DNA of 64,000 bases from Azospirillum oleiclasticum (lineage in GTDB: Bacteria > Pseudomonadota > Alphaproteobacteria > Azospirillales > Azospirillaceae). The DNA lies in the NCBI RefSeq assembly GCF_013423485.1, contig NZ_JABFFR010000002.1:62001-126000 (forward strand). Direction: 5' to 3'. Below, one piece after another: positions 17,047 to 27,489 of this stretch (its first letter is position 1; each line of letters opens with the position of its first letter). The notes below the pieces were generated by a model. The model ran no database searches. It saw nothing but the letters and a program-made list of their open reading frames with translations, and was not told the DNA's origin. The position numbers and the translations under genes are program-made.

Positions 17047-18102
17047 CTACCGTCCCGGCGGCCCCGTGCTCGCGCGCACCGTCACCTGCGCGTCCGTCTC
17101 CACCTTGTCCTCGGCGGCTTCGCCGGCGATGCGGCGGACGAGGAAGTCGGCGGCGCGTTCGCCCATCTCGGCGGCGTCGATGCGGACGGTGGTCAGCGGT
17201 GGGTTGGTGTAGGCGGCGACCTCCAGGTCGTCGAAGCCGGTGATCGACACCGCGCCGGGCACGGCGATGCCCATGGTCGAGGCCTGGGACAGGGCGCCGA
17301 TCGCCAGCGTGTCGTTGCCGCACAGGACCGCGGTCGGCGGCGGGTCGGCGGTGATCAGGCGGCGGAAGGCGGCGCGCCCGTCGGTGACGGTGTAGGGCGC
17401 CTCGATCACCCGCTCCGGTGGCAGGTCCAGCCCACGCTCCTCCAGCGCCAGCCGCACGCCGGCCAACCGTTCGCGGGCGCGGTCGTTGTGCCGCGTCAGT
17501 CCGGCGATCATCGCGAAGCGCCGGTGGCCCAGATCCAGCAGGTGGCGGGCGAGCTGCGCCGCCGCGCGGCGGTTGTCGAAGCCGATGCAGGGCCGCTTCC
17601 CCTCCGGCTCGTAGGCGAAGGTCTGGACGCAGGGGATGCGCGTGCGCTCCAAAAGCTCGAACAGCCGATCCTCGTGCGCGGTGCCAACCAGCATCACGCC
17701 GTCGATGCCGCCCTCGATCAGGGCTTCCAGCGCCTGCACCTCCCGCTTGGCGCTGTACTCGCTGCTGCCCAGCAGAAGGCGGTAACCCGCCTCGCTGAGG
17801 GTGCGCTGCATGGCGGCGATGCAGCGCGCGAAGATGGCGTTGTCGAGCGCCGGGGTGATCGCCGCCACCGTGTTGGTGCGACGCCGGGCCAGCGCGCGGG
17901 CGGCCCCATGCGGCATGTAGCTCAATGCGTCCACCGCGCTGCGCACGCGGGCCAGCACCTTCGCACTCACCGAATCCGGCTTGTTCAGCGCACGCGACAC
18001 GGTGGCCGAGGACACGCCGGCGGCACGCGCGACATCCTCCATCGTCGCCGGCTGCGTCGGGATGGGCGGGCTGGCGTGCAGCGTGTGATTCCCGTTGCGC
18101 AT
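17047..18102 (-). CDS. LacI-family transcriptional repressor
   Basis: A 351-residue sugar- or metabolite-responsive repressor. The HTH is at about residues 20-45: T-M-E-D-V-A-R-A-A-G-V-S-S-A-T-V-S-R-A-L-N. It is followed by the hinge-helix region with Y-M-P-H-G-A-A-R-A-L-A and a periplasmic-binding-protein-like effector domain (V-L-C-G-N-D-T-L-A-I-G-A and S-I-T-G-F-D-D-L-E). It is divergent from the HisD-like operon, with a matching palindrome at 18213 between them. The same AAGCGCTT core occurs at 6300 and 6453. It is therefore the best candidate for the local regulator of the split transketolase, TRAP and HisD-like operons. A GTAAAAGCGGTTAC near-palindrome at 18111-18124 may allow autoregulation. 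Confidence 0.92.
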   Translation of the reverse strand: MRNGNHTLHASPPIPTQPATMEDVARAAGVSSATVSRALNKPDSVSAKVLARVRSAVDALSYMPHGAARALARRRTNTVAAITPALDNAIFARCIAAMQRTLSEAGYRLLLGSSEYSAKREVQALEALIEGGIDGVMLVGTAHEDRLFELLERTRIPCVQTFAYEPEGKRPCIGFDNRRAAAQLARHLLDLGHRRFAMIAGLTRHNDRARERLAGVRLALEERGLDLPPERVIEAPYTVTDGRAAFRRLITADPPPTAVLCGNDTLAIGALSQASTMGIAVPGAVSITGFDDLEVAAYTNPPLTTVRIDAAEMGERAADFLVRRIAGEAAEDKVETDAQVTVRASTGPPGR

Positions 18103-18114
18103 GGGTGTCCGTAA

Positions 18115-19548
<1,434 letters not shown>

Positions 19549-19550
19549 CC

Positions 19551-20312
19551 ATGGCCGCCCTGTTCGACCTGACCGGCCGCGTCGCCTTCGTCACCGGCGG
19601 GGGCAGCGGCATCGGGCGCCGGATGGCGGAGGCACTGGCCGCCGCCGGGGCCGCCGTGGTGGTCGCCGGTCGCCGCACCGGGCCCCTGGCGGAGACCGCG
19701 GTGACCGTGCAGGCGTCCGGCGGGCGCGCCGCCGCGGTGACGGCCGATCTCGGCGACCTGCCGTCGCTCGACGCCGTCGCTGTCCTGGCGGCGGAGCCGT
19801 TCGGCCCGCCCGACATCCTCGTGAACGCCGCCGGCATCAACCTGCGCCAGCCCGCCGAGGACGTGACCCTGGAAAGCTGGGAGCAGACGGTGGCGGTGCA
19901 GCTTTCCGCCCCCTTCTTCCTCGCCCGCGCGCTGGTGCCGGCGATGCGGGAGCGGGGGTGGGGGCGTGTCATCAACATCGCCTCGCTCCAATCGGTGCGC
20001 GCCATGCCCAACAGCATGCCCTATGGCGCGGCGAAGGGTGGCATCTGCCAGCTCACCCGCGCGATGGCGGAGGCGTGGTCGCGCCACGGCATCACCGCCA
20101 ACGCCATCGCGCCCGGCTTCTTCCCCACCGAACTCACCGCCCCCGTCTTCGCCGACGCGTCCCGCGCCGCCGAGATGGCGGCGCGCACGGCGATCGGCCG
20201 CAACGGCCGGTTGGAGGATCTGGACGGCCCGACCGTCTTTCTGGCGAGCCGGGCGTCCGACTATGTGACCGGTCAGACGCTGTTCGTCGATGGCGGCTTC
20301 ACCGCGAAGTAG
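19551..20312 (+). CDS. short-chain dehydrogenase/reductase, HpsO-like position
   Basis: A 253-residue classical SDR with T-G-G-G-S-G-I-G near residue 15, N-A-A-G-I near residue 87, catalytic Ser in N-I-A-S-L, and Y-G-A-A-K. Arg residues after beta-2 (V-A-G-R-R-T) suggest NADP is possible. It starts two bases after the HisD-like stop and is followed 11 bases later by a zinc alcohol dehydrogenase. In the DHPS pathway, HpsO and HpsP interconvert the enantiomers through a 2-keto intermediate, and the gene order here (HisD-like, SDR, ADH) is the same. Gluconate 5-dehydrogenase-like activity is an alternative. Confidence 0.85.
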   Translation: MAALFDLTGRVAFVTGGGSGIGRRMAEALAAAGAAVVVAGRRTGPLAETAVTVQASGGRAAAVTADLGDLPSLDAVAVLAAEPFGPPDILVNAAGINLRQPAEDVTLESWEQTVAVQLSAPFFLARALVPAMRERGWGRVINIASLQSVRAMPNSMPYGAAKGGICQLTRAMAEAWSRHGITANAIAPGFFPTELTAPVFADASRAAEMAARTAIGRNGRLEDLDGPTVFLASRASDYVTGQTLFVDGGFTAK

Positions 20313-20323
20313 GAGGGGGATCC

Positions 20324-21313
20324 ATGAAGGCGCTCGTCTACACCCGCCCGCTCACCCTCGACCTGCGCGACGAGCCGGAGCCGGTGCCCGGCCCCGACGA
20401 ACTGCTGGTGCGGGTGGACGCCTGTGGCATCTGCGGCTCGGACCTGCACGGGTACCACGGCCATGACAGCCGTCGTGTGCCGCCGCTGATCCTCGGTCAC
20501 GAGGCGGCGGGGCGGGTGGCCGCGGGTCCGCAGACCGGACGCCGCGTCGCCATCAACCCGCTGGTCACCTGCGGGGTGTGCGACGCCTGCGTCTCCGGCC
20601 GCGCCAACCTCTGCCCCGAGCGCCGGCTGATCGGCATGGCGCGGCCCGGCGCCTTCGCCGAGCTGGTGACCATCCCCGCGGTCAACGTCTGCGACGTGCC
20701 CGACACCCTTCCGGCCGAGCATGCGGCGCTGGCCGAGCCGACCGCGGTCGCCGTGCACGCCGCGGCACTCGCGGCCCGGGCTTCCACCCGCCCGTTGGGC
20801 GAGTGCGACGCGCTGGTGATCGGCGGCGGCGGGATTGGGGTGCTGGCGGCGCTGGTCCTGCAAAGCCACGGCGTGCGCCGCCTCCGCGTGGCGGAGACGA
20901 ACCCCCTGCGCCGCGCCCCGCTGGCGGCACGGGCCATCGGCGAGCCCTTCGATCCCGTGGCCGACCCGCCGGCCGAAGGCCGCTTCGACGTGGTGATCGA
21001 CGCCGTGGGCGCCGACGCCACCCGCCGTTTGGCGGTGCACGCCGTCCGCCCCGGCGGGGTGGTCGTCCATGTCGGTCTGCAGGGCGGCGAGGGCGGGCTG
21101 GACATCCGCCGCATCACGCTCCAGGAGATCACGGTCATTGGCACCTACACCTACACGCCGCTCGATTTCCGAACGGCGCTGCGCGGGCTGGCGGAGGGTG
21201 CCTACGGCGACCTTTCCTGGATCGAACGCCGCCCACTGGACGAGGGCGCCCGCGCCTTCGCCGATCTGGACGAGGGGCGGAGCGCCGCGGCGAAGATCGT
21301 GCTGGTGCCGTGA
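20324..21313 (+). CDS. zinc-dependent alcohol dehydrogenase (MDR family), HpsP-like position
   Basis: A 329-residue medium-chain dehydrogenase. Catalytic zinc ligands are in C-G-I-C-G-S-D-L-H-G near residue 35 and G-H-E-A-A-G near residue 59. The structural zinc cysteines are in C-G-V-C-D-A-C-V-S-G-R-A-N-L-C near residue 85. The Rossmann motif is G-G-G-G-I-G-V near residue 166. It is slightly short for the threonine/sorbitol dehydrogenase group but complete. It is the last gene of the LacI-regulated three-gene operon. It could oxidise a secondary alcohol of the imported polyol or sulfonate. Confidence 0.88.
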   Translation: MKALVYTRPLTLDLRDEPEPVPGPDELLVRVDACGICGSDLHGYHGHDSRRVPPLILGHEAAGRVAAGPQTGRRVAINPLVTCGVCDACVSGRANLCPERRLIGMARPGAFAELVTIPAVNVCDVPDTLPAEHAALAEPTAVAVHAAALAARASTRPLGECDALVIGGGGIGVLAALVLQSHGVRRLRVAETNPLRRAPLAARAIGEPFDPVADPPAEGRFDVVIDAVGADATRRLAVHAVRPGGVVVHVGLQGGEGGLDIRRITLQEITVIGTYTYTPLDFRTALRGLAEGAYGDLSWIERRPLDEGARAFADLDEGRSAAAKIVLVP

Positions 21314-21373
21314 GATAGGGGAGAGCGCGGAGCCTGATGGGTCAGGCCCCGCCCCCATGGTATCATCGTCGTC

Positions 21374-22546
21374 TCAGGCCTCGCAGGCGACGGTGGCCGC
21401 CTGTCGCCGGCCCAGCCAGACAAGCCCCAGGCCGGCGGCGGCGGTCAACCCGCCGACCAGCGGCACGGCGGCATAGCCAAGCCCCACGGCGATCACCGCG
21501 CCGCCAAGCGCAGCACCGATCGCGTTGCCAAGGTTGAACGCTCCGATGTTGACCGAGGAGGCCAGCCCCGGCGCATCGGCCGCGGCCTGCATCACCCGCA
21601 TCTGCACCGGTGGTACGATGGCGAAGGCCGCGGTACCCCAGAGAAACAGCGCGATCGCCGCCCCGACATGGCTGCCCAGAAGCAAGGGCGAGACCAGCAT
21701 GATCGCCGCAAGCGCGCCGAGGAAGACCGCCGTTGCTCCGTCGAGCGACCAATCGGCGACGCGGCCGCCCAGCCAGTTGCCAAGGGTGAAGCCCAGTCCG
21801 ATCAGCACCAGCGCCACGGTGACGAAGCCGTCGGACGCCCCGGCCAGCGTGGTCAGGATCGGCGCGACATAGGTGTAGAGTGCGAACATGGCGCTGGACC
21901 CCAGCACGGTGGTCAGAAGTGCGATCAGCACCTCGAGCCGGGTGAGGACGCGCAATTCGCGCCGGACCTCGGGACGCGCTCCGGCGGCGCCCGCCGGCAG
22001 CGCCAGCCAAAGGGCCGCGATGGTCAGCAGACCCAGGATCGCCGTCCCCGCGAAAGCCTCGCGCCAGCCGATGCTCTGGCCGATCCAGGTCGCGACCGGC
22101 ACGCCGCCGATGTTGGCGATGGTCAGGCCCATGAACATGGTGGCGACGGCGCTGGCCTGTTTCTCCTTCGGCACGAGGCTGGCCGCCACCACGGAGCCCA
22201 GGCCGAAGAACGCCCCGTGGTTCAAGCTGGTGACGACGCGCGAGGCCAGAAGCGTCCAGTAGTCCGGGGCCATGGCCGACATGAGATTGCCGAGCGTGAA
22301 GATGGCCATCAGCGCCATCAGCGCCGTGCGCTTGCCGAACCGGGCGAAGAGCAGCGTCATGACCGGCGCGCCCACCGTCACCCCGATGGCATAGGCGCTG
22401 ACCAGCAGGCCTGCCGAGGGGATGGAGACATCCACCCCTTCGGCGATCACCGGCAGCATGCCCATGGGTGAAAACTCCGTCACGCCGATGCCGAAGGCCC
22501 CGACGGCAAGGGCCAGGAGCGGCCAGTTGGATGTGCGTGCTTCCAT
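21374..22546 (-). CDS. MFS transporter, DHA1 (AraJ/NepI/YdhP-like) efflux family
   Basis: A 390-residue, 12-span major facilitator. The N-terminal G-A-F-G-I-G-V-T-E-F motif and the motif A loop F-A-R-F-G-K-R-T-A between spans 2 and 3 are typical of DHA1 efflux pumps of sugars, nucleosides or drugs. It is divergently transcribed from a LysR regulator over 155 bases. The ATG follows AAGGA. Its tail runs convergently towards the ADH gene, with 60 bases between the two stops, so it is probably independent of the LacI island. Confidence 0.88.
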   Translation of the reverse strand: MEARTSNWPLLALAVGAFGIGVTEFSPMGMLPVIAEGVDVSIPSAGLLVSAYAIGVTVGAPVMTLLFARFGKRTALMALMAIFTLGNLMSAMAPDYWTLLASRVVTSLNHGAFFGLGSVVAASLVPKEKQASAVATMFMGLTIANIGGVPVATWIGQSIGWREAFAGTAILGLLTIAALWLALPAGAAGARPEVRRELRVLTRLEVLIALLTTVLGSSAMFALYTYVAPILTTLAGASDGFVTVALVLIGLGFTLGNWLGGRVADWSLDGATAVFLGALAAIMLVSPLLLGSHVGAAIALFLWGTAAFAIVPPVQMRVMQAAADAPGLASSVNIGAFNLGNAIGAALGGAVIAVGLGYAAVPLVGGLTAAAGLGLVWLGRRQAATVACEA

Positions 22547-22701
22547 GATGCTTCCTTAAGCATTCCAGCCCGGGGCCAGCCCTTTCGGGGCGACGGTGGG
22601 CCATCCTTGTGATGCCGGGACAGATAAAGCCGCTGTCATGCCTTGATAATCGCCTGGATCTTCGCATCATCTGTGAACAGAATTCATAAGCGGACGTGAC
22701 C

Positions 22702-23625
22702 ATGGACAACCGGGCGGGCGAGATGCAGGTGTTCCTGCGGGTGGTCGAAGCCGGCAGTTTTTCCGAGGCCGCGCGCCAACTCCTGATGACACCCTCGACC
22801 GTGTCCAAGCTGATCGGCCGCATCGAGGCGCGCCTTGGCGTTCGGCTCCTGGAACGATCGACCCGGCGCCTGTCGCTGACCGGGGAAGGGCGGATTTATT
22901 ACGAACGCAGCCAGAACCTGCTCGGCGAACTGGACGCCATCGAGCGCGATCTGACGCAAGGAGCCGCGAGCATCACCGGCACGGTGCGGGTGTCGGCTTC
23001 GGTCGGGCTGGGCATGGTCGCCATCGAGCCGCTGCTGCCCGCTTTCTGGCAGGAGTTCCCCAACATCGCGCTGGATCTGTCGATTTCGGACGAGGTGGTG
23101 GACCTCTATCTTGACCGCACCGATGTGGCGTTTCGTGTGGGAAAGCTGGCGAATTCCAGCCTGACCGCGATCCGGCTGGGCAGCGCGCCGCGCAAGATCG
23201 TGGCCTCGCCCGACTATCTGCGCCGGCGCGGCGTGCCGAAGACCGCGGCCGATCTTGCCCATCACGCCTGCCTTAGCCTCAACTTCCGCCGCTCGGCGCC
23301 GGTCTGGCTGCTGCATGAGGCCGGACAGGTCTTCGACGGCCGCGTGTCAGGCCCTCTTTCGGCCAACAACGGCGAGACGGTGCGGCGCATGGCGTTGGCC
23401 GGAATGGGGTTGGCGCGGATCGGGGAGTTCCACATCCGCGAGGATCTGGCCAGCGGCGCGCTGGTCGAGGTTCTGGCCGAGGTGGTCGCGGTGGATCGAG
23501 AGGATGTGCACGCCGTCTATCTGGGTGGCGACCACATGCCACGCCGCGTTCGCATCCTTCTGGATTTCATGGTGCCGCGGTTGCGGGCGTTCCTGGGCGA
23601 GACAAAGGCGCGGGACAACGGCTGA
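22702..23625 (+). CDS. LysR-family transcriptional regulator
   Basis: A regulator of about 307 residues. The HTH region reads F-L-R-V-V-E-A-G-S-F-S-E-A-A-R-Q-L, then S-K-L-I-G-R-I-E-A-R-L-G-V-R-L-L-E-R-S-T-R, as expected of the family. The effector domain has V-A-F-R-V-G-K-L near residue 145. It is divergent from the MFS pump gene, the common arrangement for a LysR regulator and its target. The ATG at 22702 is preferred; an in-frame GTG six bases earlier is also possible. Confidence 0.88.
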   Translation: MDNRAGEMQVFLRVVEAGSFSEAARQLLMTPSTVSKLIGRIEARLGVRLLERSTRRLSLTGEGRIYYERSQNLLGELDAIERDLTQGAASITGTVRVSASVGLGMVAIEPLLPAFWQEFPNIALDLSISDEVVDLYLDRTDVAFRVGKLANSSLTAIRLGSAPRKIVASPDYLRRRGVPKTAADLAHHACLSLNFRRSAPVWLLHEAGQVFDGRVSGPLSANNGETVRRMALAGMGLARIGEFHIREDLASGALVEVLAEVVAVDREDVHAVYLGGDHMPRRVRILLDFMVPRLRAFLGETKARDNG

Positions 23626-23696
23626 TCGTCGCGGCCAAGGCTTCGTCGTGCCGAGTCCCGAACAGTCAAGGAAATCTACCGGGGCGCAGCCGGGGA

Positions 23697-23771
23697 TGGT
23701 TGGGGCGCCAGGATTCGAACCTGGGAATGGCGGTACCAAAAACCGCTGCCTTACCGCTTGGCGACGCCCCA
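23697..23771 (-). tRNA. tRNA-Gln (anticodon TTG)
   Basis: On the minus strand this folds as a complete tRNA. The 7-bp acceptor stem is TGGGGCG with CGCCCCA. The anticodon stem GCGGT/ACCGC encloses a loop with TTG at its centre. The T arm carries GGTTCGAATCC. The discriminator A is followed by an encoded CCA (23697-23699). Confidence 0.95.
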
Positions 23772-23849
23772 GCCGTGCGAGGCCGGCACCATAATCGGAA
23801 ACGCGGCCCCGTGCAACGGCGTCCGGAGGGGAAAAAGCCGGGCCGCCGG

Positions 23850-24563
23850 TCAGCCGGTGGCCTGTTGGGGGAGGCGGGCGGATTCGTCGTGCGGGTCGCG
23901 CAGCACATAGCCGCGGCCCCACACGGTTTCGATGTAGTTGTCGCCGCTGGTGGCCGCCGCCAGCTTCTTGCGCAGCTTGCAGACGAACACGTCGATGATC
24001 TTCAACTCCGGCTCGTCCATGCCGCCGTAGAGATGGTTGAGGAACATCTCCTTGGTCAGCGTGGTGCCCTTGCGCAGGCTGAGCAGTTCGAGGATGCCGT
24101 ATTCCTTGCCGGTCAGATGCAGCGGCTGGCTATCGACCTCCACCGTGCGGGTGTCGAGGTTGACCGTCAGGCGACCGGTGCGGATGACACTGTCCGAATG
24201 TCCCTTGGACCGGCGGACAATCGCCTGGATGCGGGCGATCAGTTCGCGCTTGTCGAATGGCTTGGTCAGATAATCATCGGCGCCGAAACCGAGCCCCTTG
24301 ATCTTGTGATCCAGCTCCGACAACCCGGACAGGATGAGGATCGGCGTGGTGACCCGCGCCGCGCGCAGGCGTCGCAGCACCTCGAACCCTTCGATGTCCG
24401 GAAGCATCAGGTCGAGGATGATGATATCGTAATCGTAGAGCTTGCCGATCTCCAGCCCATCCTCGCCAAGATCGGTGGAGTCGACGATGTAACCTTCCGT
24501 CTGCAGCATCAACTCGATGCTCTTCTGGATGGACGAATCGTCTTCGACCAACAGAACTCTCAT
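23850..24563 (-). CDS. ctrA: cell-cycle response regulator CtrA
   Basis: A 237-residue OmpR-type response regulator. The receiver domain begins M-R-V-L-L-V-E-D-D, with the phosphoacceptor Asp51 in [10 protein letters not shown] and K-P-F near residue 105. The DNA-binding domain has the near-invariant CtrA run [20 protein letters not shown] and then [10 protein letters not shown]. CtrA controls cell-cycle, flagellar and motility genes in alphaproteobacteria. It is divergent from fliI-fliJ, and the intervening region holds a CtrA-type box. A GAATC (GANTC, CcrM-type) site lies just inside the gene at 24535-24539. Confidence 0.95.
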   Translation of the reverse strand: MRVLLVEDDSSIQKSIELMLQTEGYIVDSTDLGEDGLEIGKLYDYDIIILDLMLPDIEGFEVLRRLRAARVTTPILILSGLSELDHKIKGLGFGADDYLTKPFDKRELIARIQAIVRRSKGHSDSVIRTGRLTVNLDTRTVEVDSQPLHLTGKEYGILELLSLRKGTTLTKEMFLNHLYGGMDEPELKIIDVFVCKLRKKLAAATSGDNYIETVWGRGYVLRDPHDESARLPQQATG

Positions 24564-24687
24564 GGCGATATCCCAACTGGTTGCGCGGCTGCGGAGCGGA
24601 TCGGGCTCAATCCGGGCGGAATTGGGGCGCAGCAAGTACGCCGTTTACACAGGTTAACAGCTTGTTCAGCTTAACGCCAGCCCGGCG

Positions 24688-24702
24688 TTACGCTTCATTT
24701 AA
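24688..24702. promoter_or_regulatory. CtrA-type box TTAC-N7-TTAA between ctrA and fliI
   Basis: Matches the known CtrA consensus TTAA-N7-TTAA except for one base. It lies in an AT-rich stretch (about 24640-24720) with several more TTAA half-sites and a TTAACGTTAA palindrome at 24699-24708. The position suits control of ctrA itself, of fliI-fliJ, or both. Confidence 0.5.
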
Positions 24703-24768
24703 CGTTAATGAATTCGTACGAACATCCAAGTGGTGTCGTTTCGTTCCCGTCTTGCCGCGTTACGGTTC

Positions 24769-26103
24769 ATGCCTGCCGACATCGCCCGCCTGATCCAGGA
24801 TATCGAAACCCTGCCCGACCTCCGGCGCTTCGGCCGGGTCACGGCCGTGCTCGGCCTGCTGGTGGAGGTCGGTGGAATCGAGAAGGAGCTGTCGGTCGGC
24901 GGCCGCTGCGTGGTGGAGGCGCGCGACGGGCGCCGCCTGCCGTGCGAGGTGGTTGGGTTCCGGCAGAGCCGGGCGCTGCTGATGCCGTTCGGGTCGCTCG
25001 ACGGGGTGGGGTTGGGGTGCCGCGCGGTGGTGGCCGACGGTCTGCCCTCCGTCTTTCCGACCAACGCGTGGTTGGGCCGCGTCATCAACGCGCTGGGCGA
25101 GCCGGTGGACGGCAAGGGGCCGCTGCCCAAGGGGCCGCAAGGCGTGCCCGTCCGCAACAGCCCACCGCCGGCGCACCGGCGCGAGCGGGTGGGGGCAAAG
25201 CTCGATCTCGGCATCCGCGCCGTCAACACCTTCCTGACCTGCTGCCGCGGTCAGCGCATGGGCATCTTCGCGGGCTCCGGCGTCGGCAAATCGTCGGTCA
25301 TGTCGATGCTTGCCCGCTTCTCCGCGGCCGAGGTGGCGGTGATCGGGCTGATCGGCGAGCGCGGGCGCGAGCTGCAGGAGTTCATCACCGAGGATCTGGG
25401 GGAGGAGGGTTTGGCCCGCAGCGTCGTGGTCTGCGCCACCTCCGACGAGTCGCCGCTGATGCGCCGACAAGCCGCCTATCTGACGCTGGCGGTGGCCGAG
25501 CATTTCCGCGACCAGGGCCGCGACGTGCTGTGCATGATGGACAGCGTCACCCGCTTCGCCATGGCGCAGCGCGAGATCGGCCTGTCCGCCGGGGAGCCGC
25601 CGACCACCAAGGGCTACCCGCCCACGGTCTTCGCCGAGCTGCCGCGCCTGTTGGAGCGGGCTGGGCCGGGGCTGCACGGGTCGGGGTCGATCACCGGCCT
25701 GTTCACCGTGCTGGTGGAGGGCGACGACCACAACGAGCCGATCGCCGACGCGGTGCGCGGCATCCTGGACGGTCACATCGTGCTGGAGCGCCAGATCGGG
25801 GAGCGTGGACGCTATCCCGCCATCAACATCCTGCGCAGCGTGTCGCGCACGATGCCCGGCTGCAACACGCCCAAGGAGAACGAGCTGGTGGGTATCGCGC
25901 GCCGGCTCCTCGCGTCCTACGACAACATGGCGGAGATGATCCGGCTCGGCGCCTACCGCCGCGGCACCGACCCGCAGGTGGACGAGGCCATCCACTTCCA
26001 GCCGGCGCTGGAAGCCTTTCTGAAGCAGGGCAAGCGTGAGGCGACCGATCTCGCCACCGGTTACGCGCAGCTCGCCCAGATCTTCGGGATCCAGTGGCCG
26101 TGA
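24769..26103 (+). CDS. fliI: flagellar export ATPase FliI
   Basis: Cytoplasmic ATPase of the flagellar type III export apparatus. Walker A is G-S-G-V-G-K-S-S near residue 170, Walker B is [10 protein letters not shown] near residue 253, and the type III ATPase stretch [13 protein letters not shown] follows. With the ATG at 24769 it is 444 residues; an in-frame GTG at 24730 would add 13. It is translationally coupled to fliJ: the fliJ GTG overlaps the fliI TGA. CtrA control is likely from the divergent arrangement and the TTAA boxes. Confidence 0.93.
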   Translation: MPADIARLIQDIETLPDLRRFGRVTAVLGLLVEVGGIEKELSVGGRCVVEARDGRRLPCEVVGFRQSRALLMPFGSLDGVGLGCRAVVADGLPSVFPTNAWLGRVINALGEPVDGKGPLPKGPQGVPVRNSPPPAHRRERVGAKLDLGIRAVNTFLTCCRGQRMGIFAGSGVGKSSVMSMLARFSAAEVAVIGLIGERGRELQEFITEDLGEEGLARSVVVCATSDESPLMRRQAAYLTLAVAEHFRDQGRDVLCMMDSVTRFAMAQREIGLSAGEPPTTKGYPPTVFAELPRLLERAGPGLHGSGSITGLFTVLVEGDDHNEPIADAVRGILDGHIVLERQIGERGRYPAINILRSVSRTMPGCNTPKENELVGIARRLLASYDNMAEMIRLGAYRRGTDPQVDEAIHFQPALEAFLKQGKREATDLATGYAQLAQIFGIQWP

Positions 26104-26537
26104 GCAGCCTCAAATCCGTCATACGGCTGCACAAGTGGCAGCTCGACGAAAAGCGGCGGGCGCTGGCCGAGTTGCAGAATCTCGGCGACCGGCTGCGCGC
26201 CGAGGCGCAGCGGCTTGAGGAAGAGGTCGTCCAGGAACAGCGGGCGGCCAGCGCCAGCTTCGAGGCGTCCTTCACCTACGCCAACTATGCCAAGGCGGCG
26301 ATGGAACGCCGCCGGCGCATCGCCCAATCCATCGCGCAGGTCGACCAGCAGATCGCCGCCGCCACCGACGAGATGGCCGCCGCCTTCCAGGAGCTGAAAC
26401 GCTTCGAGCTGGCCGAGGAGGAGCGCCTGCGCCGTGAGAAGGAGAAGATCCGCCGCAAGGAGGACGCCATGCTCGACGAGACCGCCCTGGTCGGCTTCCG
26501 CCGGCGCCAGAAGGCGGCGGAGGAGGCGGGATCGTGA
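26100..26537 (+). CDS. fliJ: flagellar export chaperone FliJ
   Basis: A 145-residue, almost entirely coiled-coil protein (heptads from about residue 12 to 135, rich in E, K, R, A and Q), starting [18 protein letters not shown]. That N-terminus and the position directly after fliI are diagnostic of FliJ, which stimulates FliI and escorts export substrates. The GTG at 26100 gives a four-base GTGA overlap with fliI. Confidence 0.88.
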   Translation: MSSLKSVIRLHKWQLDEKRRALAELQNLGDRLRAEAQRLEEEVVQEQRAASASFEASFTYANYAKAAMERRRRIAQSIAQVDQQIAAATDEMAAAFQELKRFELAEEERLRREKEKIRRKEDAMLDETALVGFRRRQKAAEEAGS

Positions 26538-26634
26538 CGCCCGCCGGGAGAGGGGGCCGGACAGGGTTGGAATCCGGCGCGGCCGGTCGCTAATCTGCGG
26601 GCATCGGACGCACGGCAAGGGATCAGGTCAGGCG

Positions 26635-27021
26635 ATGGCGGGCGGTCACGGCGGTGGATTTCTGTTTCACATCGACGGCATCGGCGGGCACATCGACGTG
26701 TTCGCCGACCGCATCGTGCTGCATCGCCATGGTTTCGTGCATTTCTGGGTCGAGCTTCTGAAGCTGTACGAGGGCTCGACGGAAACGGTGATCCCGCTGT
26801 CGCAAATCTCGTCCATGACCATTGTTCAGCCGATTTTCCTGCCGGGCTACGCCCGCTTCACCTATCCGGGGTCGCCGGCCTACTCGCCGCATTACTGGGT
26901 GGACGCGATGCAGCCCAACACCATGCTGATGGGCTATGTGGACAACCGCGGCTTCCACCGCCTGAAGAGAATGCTGGACGGCCGCCCGGCACCCGTGATC
27001 CATGACCGCGCGGCGGAGTGA
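26635..27021 (+). CDS. hypothetical protein, possible PH-like beta fold
   Basis: A 128-residue soluble protein I do not recognise. It is rich in short hydrophobic beta-like segments (F-L-F-H-I-D-G-I-G-G-H-I-D-V-F, R-I-V-L-H-R-H-G). It contains I-P-L-S-Q-I-S-S-M-T-I-V, which resembles the strand pattern of PH-like domains that read membrane-proximal signals. There is no signal peptide. It begins 97 bases after fliJ and precedes two membrane-protein genes, with 9 and 30 bases between, so the three probably form an operon. Confidence 0.65.
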   Translation: MAGGHGGGFLFHIDGIGGHIDVFADRIVLHRHGFVHFWVELLKLYEGSTETVIPLSQISSMTIVQPIFLPGYARFTYPGSPAYSPHYWVDAMQPNTMLMGYVDNRGFHRLKRMLDGRPAPVIHDRAAE

Positions 27022-27030
27022 GGGCGTGCC

Positions 27031-27459
27031 ATGGCGGGCGGCGGCGGACGATTCCAGGTCAAGCATTTCACCATACGCTGGCTGTTCACCTTCAGCCTGC
27101 TGACCGCGACCTACAACCCCACCGGATACTGCTACGTGGACTGGCTCTTCGCCTCGTTCAACGAGTATCTGCCGGTGAAGGTGTTCATCGGCGTGTGCCT
27201 GCTGATCGTGCACCTGTTCGTCCTGTCCATGGCGATCAGGGCCTTGACGCTCCAAGGCATAGTGACGTCCGTGCTGTTCTTTTCCGCGCTGAGCTGGGCC
27301 GGTTACAGCCTGGGTGTGCGGCTTCCGACCATCGGGCTGATGATCATGTGGGTGCAGATCGCCATCGCGACGACGCTGGCCGGCGGCATGTCGCTGGCGT
27401 TGATCCGCAGCCACATCTCCGGCCAGATCACCCCGTCGGAAGAGGGCGGCCATGTGTGA
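27031..27459 (+). CDS. DUF6524-type four-span membrane protein
   Basis: A 142-residue inner-membrane protein with four predicted spans. The motif T-A-T-Y-N-P-T-G-Y-C-Y-V-D-W near residue 25 is characteristic of what I recall as DUF6524. No biochemical function is known. It lies nine bases after the preceding hypothetical gene and is followed by another membrane protein gene. The hydrophilic tail G-Q-I-T-P-S-E-E-G-G-H-V probably faces the cytoplasm. Confidence 0.7.
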   Translation: MAGGGGRFQVKHFTIRWLFTFSLLTATYNPTGYCYVDWLFASFNEYLPVKVFIGVCLLIVHLFVLSMAIRALTLQGIVTSVLFFSALSWAGYSLGVRLPTIGLMIMWVQIAIATTLAGGMSLALIRSHISGQITPSEEGGHV

Positions 27460-27489
27460 CGGGGGACGCCGCGAGGGGAGTGGCGCGGT

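Noticed and set aside
21374..23771. tRNA-Gln as an integration site for the MFS/LysR segment
   Set aside because: I saw no integrase gene and no repeat of the tRNA 3' end nearby.
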